Source of the DNA: CAYNNP01 sp964398215 | Lineage (GTDB): Bacteria > Planctomycetota > Planctomycetia > Pirellulales > Pirellulaceae | Assembly: GCA_964398215.1 (NCBI GenBank) | Contig: CAYNNP010000301.1 | Span: forward strand, 1 to 6,655 | Length of the DNA: 6,655 bases | Direction: 5' to 3' | Shown: positions 1 through 6,306 of the stretch, piece by piece | How positions within the stretch are numbered: position 1 is the stretch's first letter | Layout: each line of letters begins with the position of its first letter | Notes under the pieces: model-generated | Told to the model about the DNA's origin: nothing | Seen by the model: the letters and a program-made list of their open reading frames with translations, nothing else | Database searches by the model: none | Position numbers and translations under genes: made by a program

Positions 1-7
1 TTCAGTT

Positions 8-16
8 TGCTATGAT
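8..16 (+). promoter_or_regulatory. Candidate extended -10 promoter element
   Basis: TGCTATGAT matches the sigma-70 extended -10 pattern TGnTATAAT with one change. It lies about 94 nt before the preferred start codon at 110. Any -35 element would fall at or beyond the window edge, so it cannot be checked. A short match like this can occur by chance; it is only a candidate for the start of the transcript carrying the first gene. Confidence 0.25.
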
Positions 17-109
17 CGTGTGATGTTGGGTCCGCAATGGGCGGGCTGATATTTCGCTGTACGATTTGGGCTGGCTGTGTTACCCGCGACCTCTGAGAGA
101 TCTTCTTCA

Positions 110-1414
110 ATGATGCTTCGACTGTTATGCGTTCTGTGTCTTGCCGTGGTATCGGCTTCCACGTTGTCTGCTGAAGGAAACCCGGTGGCCGTGCGTTGGT
201 GGGGACAGGGTATGGTCTCTATCGAGAGTTTTTGGAACCTACATGTCGTGGTCGACCCGTACGCGAAAAACCTCGGAGCGGAAAAACAACCTGTCACAGC
301 CGATGTCGTCCTGCTGACTCATGCTGACCTGACACCAGAGAACATTCGCACGATCCAAGGTGAGCCGGTTGTCGTTCAATGTCCGGTGGATACCGGGAAC
401 GATAGAGGTGGCCGGGAATCGCTTTACCACTCTTTGGGCAGAGTTCCCAGCGAGGCTAAACCAACGTGGCTGTTTCATGGCAAGGCGACTCAGAGCATTC
501 GTGATCGCTCGCCGATTCTTGTCGACGCTATTCCAGCATGGCGAGACAACTCAGAAGGCAGTCAACGCGGGGCGACGTCGATGCTAAAGATCGAGACGGA
601 TGGTGTGCGCATCATTCATTGTGGTGACCTGGGACAAGCTCAGTTGACCGATTCGCAAGTAAAGCAAATGGAAGAAGTCGATGTTCTTATCATCAAAGCC
701 GACGCCACGATAGCTGCGAAAGTGATCGCGCAAATCAAGCCGCGATATGTGCTGCCAATCGCATACGAAACGAAAGACCGCAGCCTACCGAGTGTTGCGT
801 CGGAAGCATTCCTCGCATCGCTTGGCAAGAGTTACGAAATTGACAAGCCAAAGGGGAACACATTCGCTGTCAGCAGCGCAGACAGTGACGACGAAACCAG
901 CACACGCATCATTATGCCCGCGAACGAACCCGCGAAGCTTTCCGGCGAACTGGCAACGCTGATGCAAAAAATGGAATCGGCCTGCACGGCGTCGCAAAAA
1001 GTATTCGCCAAACTCTCAGCAAAGCAGCTTAGTTGGCAGCCACCCAACGGTTCGCACACACCTCGCTGGAACGCCGAACACATGATGGGTCGGCAACTGG
1101 GTTTCTTCTCCCAAATCTACGCAGCGCTCGATCCGGAGATCGCGGCAATCAATCTCAACCCAAAGCAGATGCCCCAGGACTATCGCCCCGCGCATCCTGC
1201 ATGGGACGGCGCTGAGGAAGCTCGACAGATGCAGCGATCAGCCGCTTTCGTCAGACGGTTCGCCTACCTGCTTGACGGTGTCAATCTCGACAGACGTGCC
1301 CCTGGGAGTCGCTGGACTCCGCGCGGTCTGCTGGAACAAATGGAGCGTCACTTCAATTCCCACACCGCCAACGTCAAGAAAAAGTTTGAACTCGAAGGGT
1401 GGCCAAAGGGCTAG
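110..1414 (+). CDS. Exported protein: degenerate metallo-beta-lactamase-like domain fused to DinB-like domain
   Basis: Product of 434 aa. Residues 1-21 are a signal peptide (hydrophobic LLCVLCLAVV, then a likely cleavage after TLSA). Residues about 25-255 resemble the UlaG-like metallo-beta-lactamase fold: WWGQGMVSIES, VVLLTHADL, DGVRIIHCGDLG and VDVLIIKAD follow the usual order of strands. Of the metal ligands, His71 and Asp173 remain. The rest of the HxHxDH motif reads HADLTP, the His expected after PA is Arg145, and the C-terminal PMHY-type His is Ala218. This half is therefore probably not a normal dinuclear hydrolase. Residues about 280-430 look like a DinB/YfiT four-helix bundle with the expected His triad: His324 (WNAEHMMG), then His414 and His418 (HFNSH). 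DinB-like proteins include metal-dependent thiol-using transferases, but the substrate here is unknown. ATG at 110 is preferred over an in-frame GTG at 77 because it begins the signal peptide and has GAGAG at 95-99; ATG 113 is equally possible. Family assignment is inferred from motifs. Confidence 0.85.
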   Translation: MMLRLLCVLCLAVVSASTLSAEGNPVAVRWWGQGMVSIESFWNLHVVVDPYAKNLGAEKQPVTADVVLLTHADLTPENIRTIQGEPVVVQCPVDTGNDRGGRESLYHSLGRVPSEAKPTWLFHGKATQSIRDRSPILVDAIPAWRDNSEGSQRGATSMLKIETDGVRIIHCGDLGQAQLTDSQVKQMEEVDVLIIKADATIAAKVIAQIKPRYVLPIAYETKDRSLPSVASEAFLASLGKSYEIDKPKGNTFAVSSADSDDETSTRIIMPANEPAKLSGELATLMQKMESACTASQKVFAKLSAKQLSWQPPNGSHTPRWNAEHMMGRQLGFFSQIYAALDPEIAAINLNPKQMPQDYRPAHPAWDGAEEARQMQRSAAFVRRFAYLLDGVNLDRRAPGSRWTPRGLLEQMERHFNSHTANVKKKFELEGWPKG

Positions 1415-1426
1415 TGGTTGCGACGT

Positions 1427-1443
1427 GAATCGAATGTCGATTC
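1427..1443 (+). other. Short perfect hairpin between the first two genes
   Basis: GAATCGA (1427-1433), a 3-nt loop ATG and TCGATTC (1437-1443) form a perfect 7-bp stem 12 nt after the first gene's stop codon. The nearest T-run (1460-1464) starts 16 nt after the stem, so it does not fit an intrinsic terminator well. It could protect mRNA ends, attenuate transcription or be an operator. Confidence 0.4.
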
Positions 1444-1493
1444 GGAGTTCACTTCATACTTTTTCTCTTGCACCAATCATTGAAAGAAAAATC

Positions 1494-2549
1494 ATGCGAT
1501 CATGCCCTTGTCGATTTCTAGCGATTGCGCTGTTTGCATTGCTTGCCGCGGAAACGAGTGCTCAGATTGTTCCATTTAACGATGCCAATCCTCAGAAGTA
1601 TGAATTGACCGCGCGAGCGAGTGAGATTGATTCTCGAGTCTTGCCGCATCCCGAGATCGGCTTCTTGCTGGTCGACAAAAAGGGCCAACCACAAGATAAG
1701 CAGCGTGCCTCGGTTGATACTCGAGTCGCACCAAAAGGTCGTCTGGTCATTTGGTTGATGGGATACAACTCGGAACTTTTCAAACGCTGCAACAGCTATG
1801 GCTTGCACGCGATCCAAGTTCACTATGCAAACAAATGGTTCTCGCTTTGCTGTCGCGAAAAACCAGTGGGAGAGCATTGCCGCGGCAACATCCGCTTGGA
1901 AGCAGCGACCGGAGAAGACTTTAGTGACGATGTGAATATCCCAAAGCCCGACGGGATGATGGAGCGTTCGTTTCAGTTCGTAAAATGGCTCAGCAAAGAG
2001 AACCCGCAAGGTAAATGGGAGCAGTTTCTGAGTGCGGACAAGTCAGGCTTGAACTGGGACAAAGTGATCATCTCTGGCAGCTCTCATGGTTCGACGACTG
2101 CGGCAAGATTTGCCAAGCATCAACGCGTCGCTCGTGTCGTGGCGCTCTGTGGGCCTCGGGATAACTTTCAATCTTGGCAAAGCCTACCTTCGGCAACTCC
2201 AGCCAACCGCTACTTTGGATTTTCTCATGTGCTAGACGGTGGTTGGAAAAAGGATCACTACTGCCGCAGCTGGGAACTTCTGGGGATGCACGAATTCGGA
2301 CCAATCGTGAATGTGGACAAAGTCAGCTATCCATTTGGCAACACGCGGCGACTGATCACCGACTTTGATGTCGGCGGTGACGAAAAGCGTGCTCACAGTT
2401 CGGTTCAGCCTGGCAGTCGTGCCTACAAGAACAAGGCTGGTAAGTTCATGCACGAATCGGTATGGAAGTATCTGTACACTCATCCTGTCGAACTAACAGG
2501 CTCCGCAGTCCCCATGGATAACGGATGCGTGAAAATCCAAAAGCAGTAA
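1494..2549 (+). CDS. Exported alpha/beta-hydrolase-like protein (BPSS1187-like)
   Basis: Product of 351 aa. Residues 1-23 form a signal peptide (basic start, FLAIALFALLAAE core, cleavage after TSA). The mature part looks like a serine alpha/beta-hydrolase: a strand VIIS leads into GSSHG at 195-199, with Ser197 the likely nucleophile, followed by a helix (TTAARFAKH) and VARVVALCGPRD, the usual next strand. Asp290 or Asp292 and His301 or His320 (FMHESVWKYL) are candidates for the other triad members; I cannot choose from sequence alone. The pattern recalls the BPSS1187 family of exported hydrolase-like proteins, assigned from memory. The substrate is unknown. The mature chain has seven Cys (99, 119, 120, 129, 219, 257, 345), fitting disulfides outside the cytoplasm. 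The ATG at 1494 is chosen because it begins the signal peptide and follows purine-rich GAAAGAAAA (1482-1490). Longer in-frame starts at 1272 and 1434 would bury the signal peptide, and the former would overlap the previous gene. It begins 79 nt after the upstream gene, so co-transcription is possible. Confidence 0.85.
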   Translation: MRSCPCRFLAIALFALLAAETSAQIVPFNDANPQKYELTARASEIDSRVLPHPEIGFLLVDKKGQPQDKQRASVDTRVAPKGRLVIWLMGYNSELFKRCNSYGLHAIQVHYANKWFSLCCREKPVGEHCRGNIRLEAATGEDFSDDVNIPKPDGMMERSFQFVKWLSKENPQGKWEQFLSADKSGLNWDKVIISGSSHGSTTAARFAKHQRVARVVALCGPRDNFQSWQSLPSATPANRYFGFSHVLDGGWKKDHYCRSWELLGMHEFGPIVNVDKVSYPFGNTRRLITDFDVGGDEKRAHSSVQPGSRAYKNKAGKFMHESVWKYLYTHPVELTGSAVPMDNGCVKIQKQ

Positions 2550-2800
2550 GCCGGTAGGTAATGACTTTCGGATTTGGGTGGTTTGCCAAACGTCTTGATG
2601 ACCGGTTGATTTACTGAGCCGACGGCGCTAGCCGCGGGCCTTGTGGTGATAACGTAATCCTTCGAGGCCCGTGGCTAGCGCCAGCGGCTCACAAAATACG
2701 CCACCTAAATAGTCAACAAACCGTTGATGCCTTCTGCTACACGTTTTACGAGCGTGTTACCATAAGCTTGTGCGACCCGTTACAAACTTGGAGAAATACT
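2550..2800. other. Intergenic region containing a large palindrome
   Basis: No supportable gene is present. The stretch carries the inverted repeat at 2615-2691 and the ribosome binding site of the next gene (GGAG at 2790-2793, 7 nt before the ATG at 2801). I found no convincing -35/-10 pair. The palindrome may also end transcripts from the upstream hydrolase gene, although no T-run follows it directly. Confidence 0.6.
2615..2691. repeat. Long imperfect inverted repeat with GGCGCTAGCC core
   Basis: The left arm, 2615-2640, and right arm, 2666-2691, are 26 nt each and pair at 23 of 26 positions around a 25-nt loop. Each arm runs from a TGAGCCG-type end through GGCGCTAGCC to a GGGCC-type inner end. 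The arms share their core and outer end with the palindrome at 6060-6140, so both are copies of one repeat family. The position just after a gene fits an intergenic REP-like element or a bidirectional transcript end. I recall similar GCTAGC-cored repeats being common in Rhodopirellula genomes, but copy number cannot be assessed from one window. Confidence 0.85.
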
Positions 2801-3277
2801 ATGCGTTTGATTTCAACTCTGTTTGCCTTGTGTTTGTGCATCTGTTTCATTGGCTGTGAAACGAAAGTTGAAAATACGCTCAGATCTACGACGGATGTAT
2901 CTTCTGGTGACACAGCGGAACCTGCAGGCGCCGCTGCCCACCCTGCGAGGGTTGCTGCGAACAAGGTCTTGGCGGCGATCATCGACACAGACACTGCGGC
3001 AATCAAGTCATTGTTGAACAAGACCAATCAAAAGAAAATCGGTGACGACGACATCGCTGCAATGCTGGAGGAATCCAAGAAAGTCGTTGGTGACAACAGG
3101 GAAATCACGGAGCTACGAAAAGGGCGATCCGAGAATGAAGTGCTTGGTAAAGTGCTGGTTGCGGACGGCGAAGTCTTGGTGGTCGTGTTGACTTTGGAAG
3201 ACAACGAGTATCGCTTCGAGGATTTGAATAGTCCCGACGTGGATTCCTACGAAGCGATGGAAATGATCAAAGAGTGA
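2801..3277 (+). CDS. Small putative lipoprotein of unknown function
   Basis: Product of 158 aa. The N-terminus (residues 1-18) is a short basic start followed by a hydrophobic core, ending in FIGC with Cys19 as the likely lipidated residue. This resembles a lipobox, although Phe at the -3 position is not ideal. Residues about 20-48 are a polar Ser/Thr/Ala/Pro-rich linker. Residues about 49-158 could be a compact helix-then-sheet domain (AANKVLAAIIDTDTAAIKSLL, later EVLVVVLTLEDNEYRFEDL). The pattern of a helix pair with 'D...aikslL' followed by beta strands is weakly like NTF2/cystatin-like lipoprotein domains such as DUF4878 or DUF3887, but this is not secure. The start is fixed by GGAG at 2790-2793 and by the signal peptide. 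An in-frame TTG/ATG-like extension back to 2768 would place polar residues before the signal. It is convergent with the next gene; the 31 nt between the stops show no good terminator. Confidence 0.8.
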   Translation: MRLISTLFALCLCICFIGCETKVENTLRSTTDVSSGDTAEPAGAAAHPARVAANKVLAAIIDTDTAAIKSLLNKTNQKKIGDDDIAAMLEESKKVVGDNREITELRKGRSENEVLGKVLVADGEVLVVVLTLEDNEYRFEDLNSPDVDSYEAMEMIKE

Positions 3278-3308
3278 TCTCTGGCGAATCGCTAACGCGG
3301 TAGAGTGG

Positions 3309-3917
3309 CTATTCTTCTGCAGCCGCACGTTTTTCGCGGTAGTTCACGACCTGCTCCAAGAAGTTTTTCAGTGCATTTCGTTTTCGCTCTGAAGTTTTCA
3401 TCCGCTGGTCACGATCGATCGCTCCGATCCAGCCGTCGGCTAAGTCGATGCACAAGTTTAAATCTTCGAAACGATTTCCTGTAGGGTCCGAAAATTTCAC
3501 CTGCATGCAGTAGCTGCCATTCGCATCTCGAATGGCGGTAATCGGTTCTGCGGTGACCGTCGACCAGTCGTAATTGCGCTGGTCCAAAAGCATCCGGCGG
3601 AAGTGACCGATACCTGGCGTTCGAGTCAGCTCGACTGTCTCGAATTCTTTGCCGCTTCCTGGGGACAGATGAATCCGTTCGCCCAGTCGGAATGCCGTGA
3701 TCGTTGATTCGCCCCAAAACTCCGTCGTTTTCTCAACCCGTGTTCTTCTAGCATAAATGCTGACAGCGGAACCGATCACGCCCAAAATCGCTACCAACAC
3801 ACCAAGCAATATTCCACGGCGCGTGATTTTTGCACGCGGGTCGTTGTACTTGTCCGCGTGCGCCTGCACACTGTCAGTCTGCGACTCGTTGGTTTCGGTT
3901 TCTGTAGACTCGGTCAC
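3309..3917 (-). CDS. Single-pass membrane protein of unknown function
   Basis: Product of 202 aa, not recognised. Residues 1-30 are very acidic and Thr/Ser/Glu-rich. KITRR (30-34) precedes one hydrophobic segment at about 36-55, and ARRTR follows it, so basic residues flank both sides and topology is uncertain; N-in with the larger C-terminal part outside is the likelier reading. Residues about 65-170 seem a folded domain with short strands (TAFRLGERIHL, SYCMQVKFSDP, DLNLCIDLADGWIGAI). The C-terminus (173-202) is a basic then Glu/Ala-rich helix. The start is GTG, supported by GGAAA on the minus strand (plus-strand 3924-3928), 6 nt upstream. No in-frame ATG occurs before residue 109, after the membrane segment. 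It diverges from aroB with only 45 nt between the two start codons. Confidence 0.8.
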   Translation of the reverse strand: MTESTETETNESQTDSVQAHADKYNDPRAKITRRGILLGVLVAILGVIGSAVSIYARRTRVEKTTEFWGESTITAFRLGERIHLSPGSGKEFETVELTRTPGIGHFRRMLLDQRNYDWSTVTAEPITAIRDANGSYCMQVKFSDPTGNRFEDLNLCIDLADGWIGAIDRDQRMKTSERKRNALKNFLEQVVNYREKRAAAEE

Positions 3918-3962
3918 CGGCGATTTCCAAAGACAAGTAAATTCAACAAGGGTTCGATTCCT
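3918..3962. promoter_or_regulatory. Divergent 45-nt intergenic region shared with aroB
   Basis: The start codons of the minus-strand membrane-protein gene and aroB are only 45 nt apart. Each has a ribosome binding site here: GGAAA on the minus strand (plus 3924-3928) and AAGGG on the plus strand (3948-3952, 10 nt before ATG 3963). The region is too short to hold two complete independent promoters, so at least one must extend into a coding sequence. I see no clear -35/-10 pair. Confidence 0.45.
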
Positions 3963-5078
3963 ATGGTATCCGAAACCAACAACTCTGACGTAACCATCGA
4001 TGTTCCGCTAGGCGACCGAAGTTATCCAATTCGGATCGCAAGTGATGCGTTTGATTGTTTTGCAAAATCGATCTGCGCACAGCTGGGCGATTTGTCGCAC
4101 GTGCTGGTGATTGCGGATTCGGCAGTGATGGACCCTTGGGCAAATCGGTTGATGACGGCGATGGAGGACATAGACGGTGTGCGAGCCGATTTGTTCCAGG
4201 TGCCTTCAGGTGAACCCAGCAAGTCCGTTGTCCAATGGCAGGAGCTGCTGGACTGGATGCTTGAGCGTGGAAGCGATCGACGTAGCGCCGTGATTGCTGT
4301 TGGTGGCGGAGTGATTGGTGACTTGGCGGGCTTTTCGGCGGCATCGTTCGCTCGCGGGATTCGGTTCATTCAAGTTCCCACGACGCTTTTGGCAATGGTT
4401 GATAGCAGCGTGGGTGGAAAAACCGGGATCAACTTGGCTGGCGCAAAGAATATGGTGGGCGCATTTTGGCAGCCTTCGATGGTGTTGATCGATACAGACG
4501 TGCTGTCAACTTTGCCCGATCGCAGTTTCCTGAGCGGGCTTGCTGAAGTTATCAAGTACGGCGTTATCGACGACGCTCCGTTTTTTCAGTGGCTAGAAGA
4601 AAATGGACAGCACTTGGTCGACCGAGATCCCGCATCGCTTAGGATTGCAATTCAGAAGAGTTGTGAATCCAAGGCTCGCGTTGTTGGTGAGGATGAACGT
4701 GAAACGAGTGGCCGTCGCGCGATATTGAACTACGGGCATACCTTTGCTCATGCGATCGAAGCGACTGCTGGCTACGGTCAATTGCTGCACGGTGAAGCGG
4801 TTGCGATTGGAATGCAGATGGCGGCGCGTCTGGCGATTGATCTTGGGATTTGCGCGTCCGAATTGCTTGAGCGACAGACAAAGCTAATCAGCCTTTGCAA
4901 ATTACCGCTTACGTTTCCGGAAGCAGAAGTTGAAAAAATGTTGCCGGTAATGCAACGAGACAAAAAAGTCGCTCACGGCAAACTGCGGTTCATTCTGCCG
5001 ACATGTATCGGCCAAGTCGATATGGTTGGAGACGTTGCAGAATCGAAAGTAATCGATGCGATCGAGGCAACCAGGTAG
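3963..5078 (+). CDS. aroB: 3-dehydroquinate synthase
   Basis: Product of 371 aa, close to the usual ~360. This cytoplasmic enzyme converts DAHP to 3-dehydroquinate, the second step of the shikimate pathway to aromatic amino acids, using NAD+ and a divalent metal. The sequence shows PSGEPSK (81-87), the NAD-binding glycine motif GGGVIGD (114-120), PTTLLAMVDSSVGGKTGIN (139-157) with Lys153, and the metal ligands Glu195 (GLAEVIKYG), His259 (NYGHTFAH) and His276 (LHGEAVAIGM). Lys198 and the DKK at 333-335 are also conserved positions. All expected active-site residues are present, so the protein should be functional. ATG 3963 is chosen because AAGGG lies 10 nt upstream and the family homology starts soon after; the frame extends back to 3858 but only as antisense of the divergent gene. 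The Lgt-like gene follows after 23 nt, suggesting an operon. Confidence 0.97.
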   Translation: MVSETNNSDVTIDVPLGDRSYPIRIASDAFDCFAKSICAQLGDLSHVLVIADSAVMDPWANRLMTAMEDIDGVRADLFQVPSGEPSKSVVQWQELLDWMLERGSDRRSAVIAVGGGVIGDLAGFSAASFARGIRFIQVPTTLLAMVDSSVGGKTGINLAGAKNMVGAFWQPSMVLIDTDVLSTLPDRSFLSGLAEVIKYGVIDDAPFFQWLEENGQHLVDRDPASLRIAIQKSCESKARVVGEDERETSGRRAILNYGHTFAHAIEATAGYGQLLHGEAVAIGMQMAARLAIDLGICASELLERQTKLISLCKLPLTFPEAEVEKMLPVMQRDKKVAHGKLRFILPTCIGQVDMVGDVAESKVIDAIEATR

Positions 5079-5101
5079 TCTTTTAGCTGAGAATCTGACC
5101 G

Positions 5102-5836
5102 ATGTTTGGATCACGTCTAGCTTATTCTGTTTGCATGATTCTAGCGACGCTGGTAGCCGGTAGTCTTTTGCGCCGGAGTCAATCGGGGCTTCGGCTTAGC
5201 GGTTTGCAGAAACTTGGGATTGGCCTGGGCGGATTGATCGGGGCGACGTTTGCTGCCAAGGTACCATTCGTTCTTGCTGCAGGCCCCGACGCAGGGTTGC
5301 TTGGTGCGTGGCTCAGTGACGGCAAAACAGTCTTATGGGCATTGGTCGGAGGCTACTTAGGCGTCGAGGTCGCCAAGTGGTCGCTGGATGTTCGCGAGTC
5401 GACGGGAGACACGTTTGTCATCCCGCTGGCACTAGCGATCGCGATTGGGCGCATCGGATGCTTTCTATATGGATGCTGTTTTGGTATCCCGACTGACGGC
5501 ACTTGGGGAATCAGGTACTTGGCTGCGCCAGATGCTGGCGAAGTGCTTCGTCACCCGACTCAGTTGTACGAGCTTTTGTTTCATTTGACTGCGGCACTCG
5601 TCGTCTGGGGATTCGCCAACGAAAGCAAAACATCTGCGTGGCGTGGGAATTGGATGCCAACGTACCTCGTTTCGTATGCCGCCTTCCGGTACTTCAGCGA
5701 ATACTATCGCCCAGAAGCACGCTTGGCAGGTGGCCTTACGTTCTATCAGTGGAGCGCGCTGGTCATCGCACTTGGGTTCTCCGTTTTACTGGTCCGCCGG
5801 ATGACTCGGGTGGTCAATCCAAGCCGATCAGCATGA
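5102..5836 (+). CDS. Lgt-family membrane protein with altered catalytic residues
   Basis: Product of 244 aa, with about six or seven hydrophobic segments (near 5-22, 38-58, 76-92, 104-123, 154-171, 185-198, 214-231). It resembles prolipoprotein diacylglyceryl transferase, which moves diacylglycerol from phosphatidylglycerol to the lipobox Cys. Shared features are GRIG (116-119), Gly128, WGIRY (135-139), RHPTQLYE (150-157) and SYAAFRYFSEYYRP (191-204). Compared with E. coli Lgt, Arg143 is kept (Arg117), and Tyr235 and Arg239 appear kept (Tyr192, Arg196). Asn146 is Cys120, Glu151 is Cys125, and the HGG histidine (His103) is Val82. The signature therefore reads GRIGCFLYGCCFG, with a CxxxxCC cluster. 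The alignment is by eye. It is also shorter than E. coli Lgt (291 aa). It is probably a paralogue with another role, not the cell's Lgt. The ATG at 5102 has only a weak upstream TGAGA (5088-5092). It lies 23 nt after aroB and is probably co-transcribed with it. Confidence 0.85.
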   Translation: MFGSRLAYSVCMILATLVAGSLLRRSQSGLRLSGLQKLGIGLGGLIGATFAAKVPFVLAAGPDAGLLGAWLSDGKTVLWALVGGYLGVEVAKWSLDVRESTGDTFVIPLALAIAIGRIGCFLYGCCFGIPTDGTWGIRYLAAPDAGEVLRHPTQLYELLFHLTAALVVWGFANESKTSAWRGNWMPTYLVSYAAFRYFSEYYRPEARLAGGLTFYQWSALVIALGFSVLLVRRMTRVVNPSRSA

Positions 5837-5947
5837 AGTCGCGGTTGCCGAAACCCAGTCAGACCGCGCCATGACGAATTTCCCGTTAGCTCCCAAACCG
5901 ATTCGTTCGGGTCAAACGTTTGCTAGAGGCAAGCATTCTGCGGTGAT

Positions 5948-6185
5948 CTAGCAGTCTGTTGATTTTCGCAATCAGCATCGAACAGCGGCGCCTTATACTC
6001 TGCAAGAGATGCGACAAGGCAAGCAACTTTCACGGAGAGGCTGTGAATTTTTTGCCTCATGAGCGGCAAGGCGCTAGCCGCCGGTTTATGGCGCTACGTT
6101 TTCACGCAAATTTCACCGACGGCTAGCGCCTTGTCGCTCACAGCCTCGGAGCGAAAGGCAACATCCAAAATCAACAGACTGCTAG
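5948..6185. repeat. Nested inverted-repeat element with perfect 19-bp ends
   Basis: The ends, CTAGCAGTCTGTTGATTTT (5948-5966) and its exact reverse complement (6167-6185), are a perfect 19-bp inverted repeat. Inside is a second pair of arms (6027-6046 and 6138-6157; 16 of 20 match, with a perfect GAGGCTGTGA stretch), and inside that the core palindrome at 6060-6140. The element is about 238 bp, encodes nothing obvious and sits between genes. This looks like a non-autonomous (MITE-like) transposable element or a structured intergenic repeat. I found no clear target-site duplication: flanks CGGTGAT on the left and GACCGCTGAT on the right are only partly alike. Confidence 0.75.
6060..6140. repeat. 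Core palindrome, second copy of GGCGCTAGCC repeat
   Basis: Arms 6060-6085 and 6115-6140 match at 24 of 26 positions around a 29-nt loop; the outer 21 bp have one mismatch. Each arm begins TGAGCGG (or TGAGCGA), passes through AAGGCGCTAGCCG and ends near CCGGT. The left arm resembles the left arm at 2615-2640 in outer end and core, so the two belong to one family. Its right arm shares the TCA at 6138-6140 with the surrounding arm pair, so the two stems compete for those bases. Confidence 0.85.
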
Positions 6186-6229
6186 GACCGCTGATGGGCG
6201 ATTTACACACGATAAGGTGCTCTGTACTC

Positions 6230-6263
6230 GTGAAACATTCGTTTCACACAAAACTTCTGTGAA
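6230..6263. promoter_or_regulatory. Two overlapping, mutually exclusive hairpins (GTGAA motifs)
   Basis: GTGAAAC (6230-6236) and GTTTCAC (6241-6247) form a perfect 7-bp stem with loop ATTC. TTCACA (6243-6248) can instead pair with TGTGAA (6258-6263). The shared segment cannot be in both stems. As DNA, the three GTGAA half-sites in alternating orientation could be a regulator's operator; as RNA, they could switch structure. The cluster lies 95-128 nt before the next start codon. Its function is inferred only from symmetry. Confidence 0.4.
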
Positions 6264-6306
6264 CCGAACCCGATTGCTATTCACATCGTTATTCCAGATT
6301 TGCTAA

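Noticed and set aside
77..109. GTG start at 77 for the first gene
   Set aside because: It would put 11 mostly polar residues in front of a clean signal peptide; ATG at 110 has GAGAG 10 nt upstream and starts the signal peptide directly.
1427..1464. Hairpin plus T-run as an intrinsic terminator
   Set aside because: The T-run begins 16 nt after the stem, too far for a normal intrinsic terminator; it is kept only as a hairpin.
1272..1493. Upstream extension of the hydrolase-like gene
   Set aside because: The first part overlaps the end of the preceding gene in another frame, and the signal peptide begins only at 1494.
1518..2009. 163-codon minus-strand frame
   Set aside because: It lies entirely antisense to the hydrolase-like gene, has no recognisable motif, and the plus strand has a signal peptide and a nucleophile elbow.
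3858..3962. Upstream extension of aroB
   Set aside because: It is antisense to the start of the divergent gene, and AroB homology begins after ATG 3963, which has its own AAGGG.
3961..4344. Minus-strand frames opposite aroB
   Set aside because: They are antisense to strongly conserved AroB sequence and show no protein motif.
5503..5874. 123-codon plus-strand frame overlapping the Lgt-like gene
   Set aside because: The overlapping frame 5102-5836 shows the conserved Lgt-type motifs and membrane segments; this one shows none.
5948..6185. CRISPR array or tRNA/rRNA gene in the large intergenic region
   Set aside because: There are no regularly spaced direct repeats and no tRNA- or rRNA-like sequence; the symmetry is inverted around one centre.
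6059..6262. Small plus-strand frame within the intergenic palindrome
   Set aside because: Its first half is made of the palindrome itself, and no ribosome binding site or protein feature supports it.
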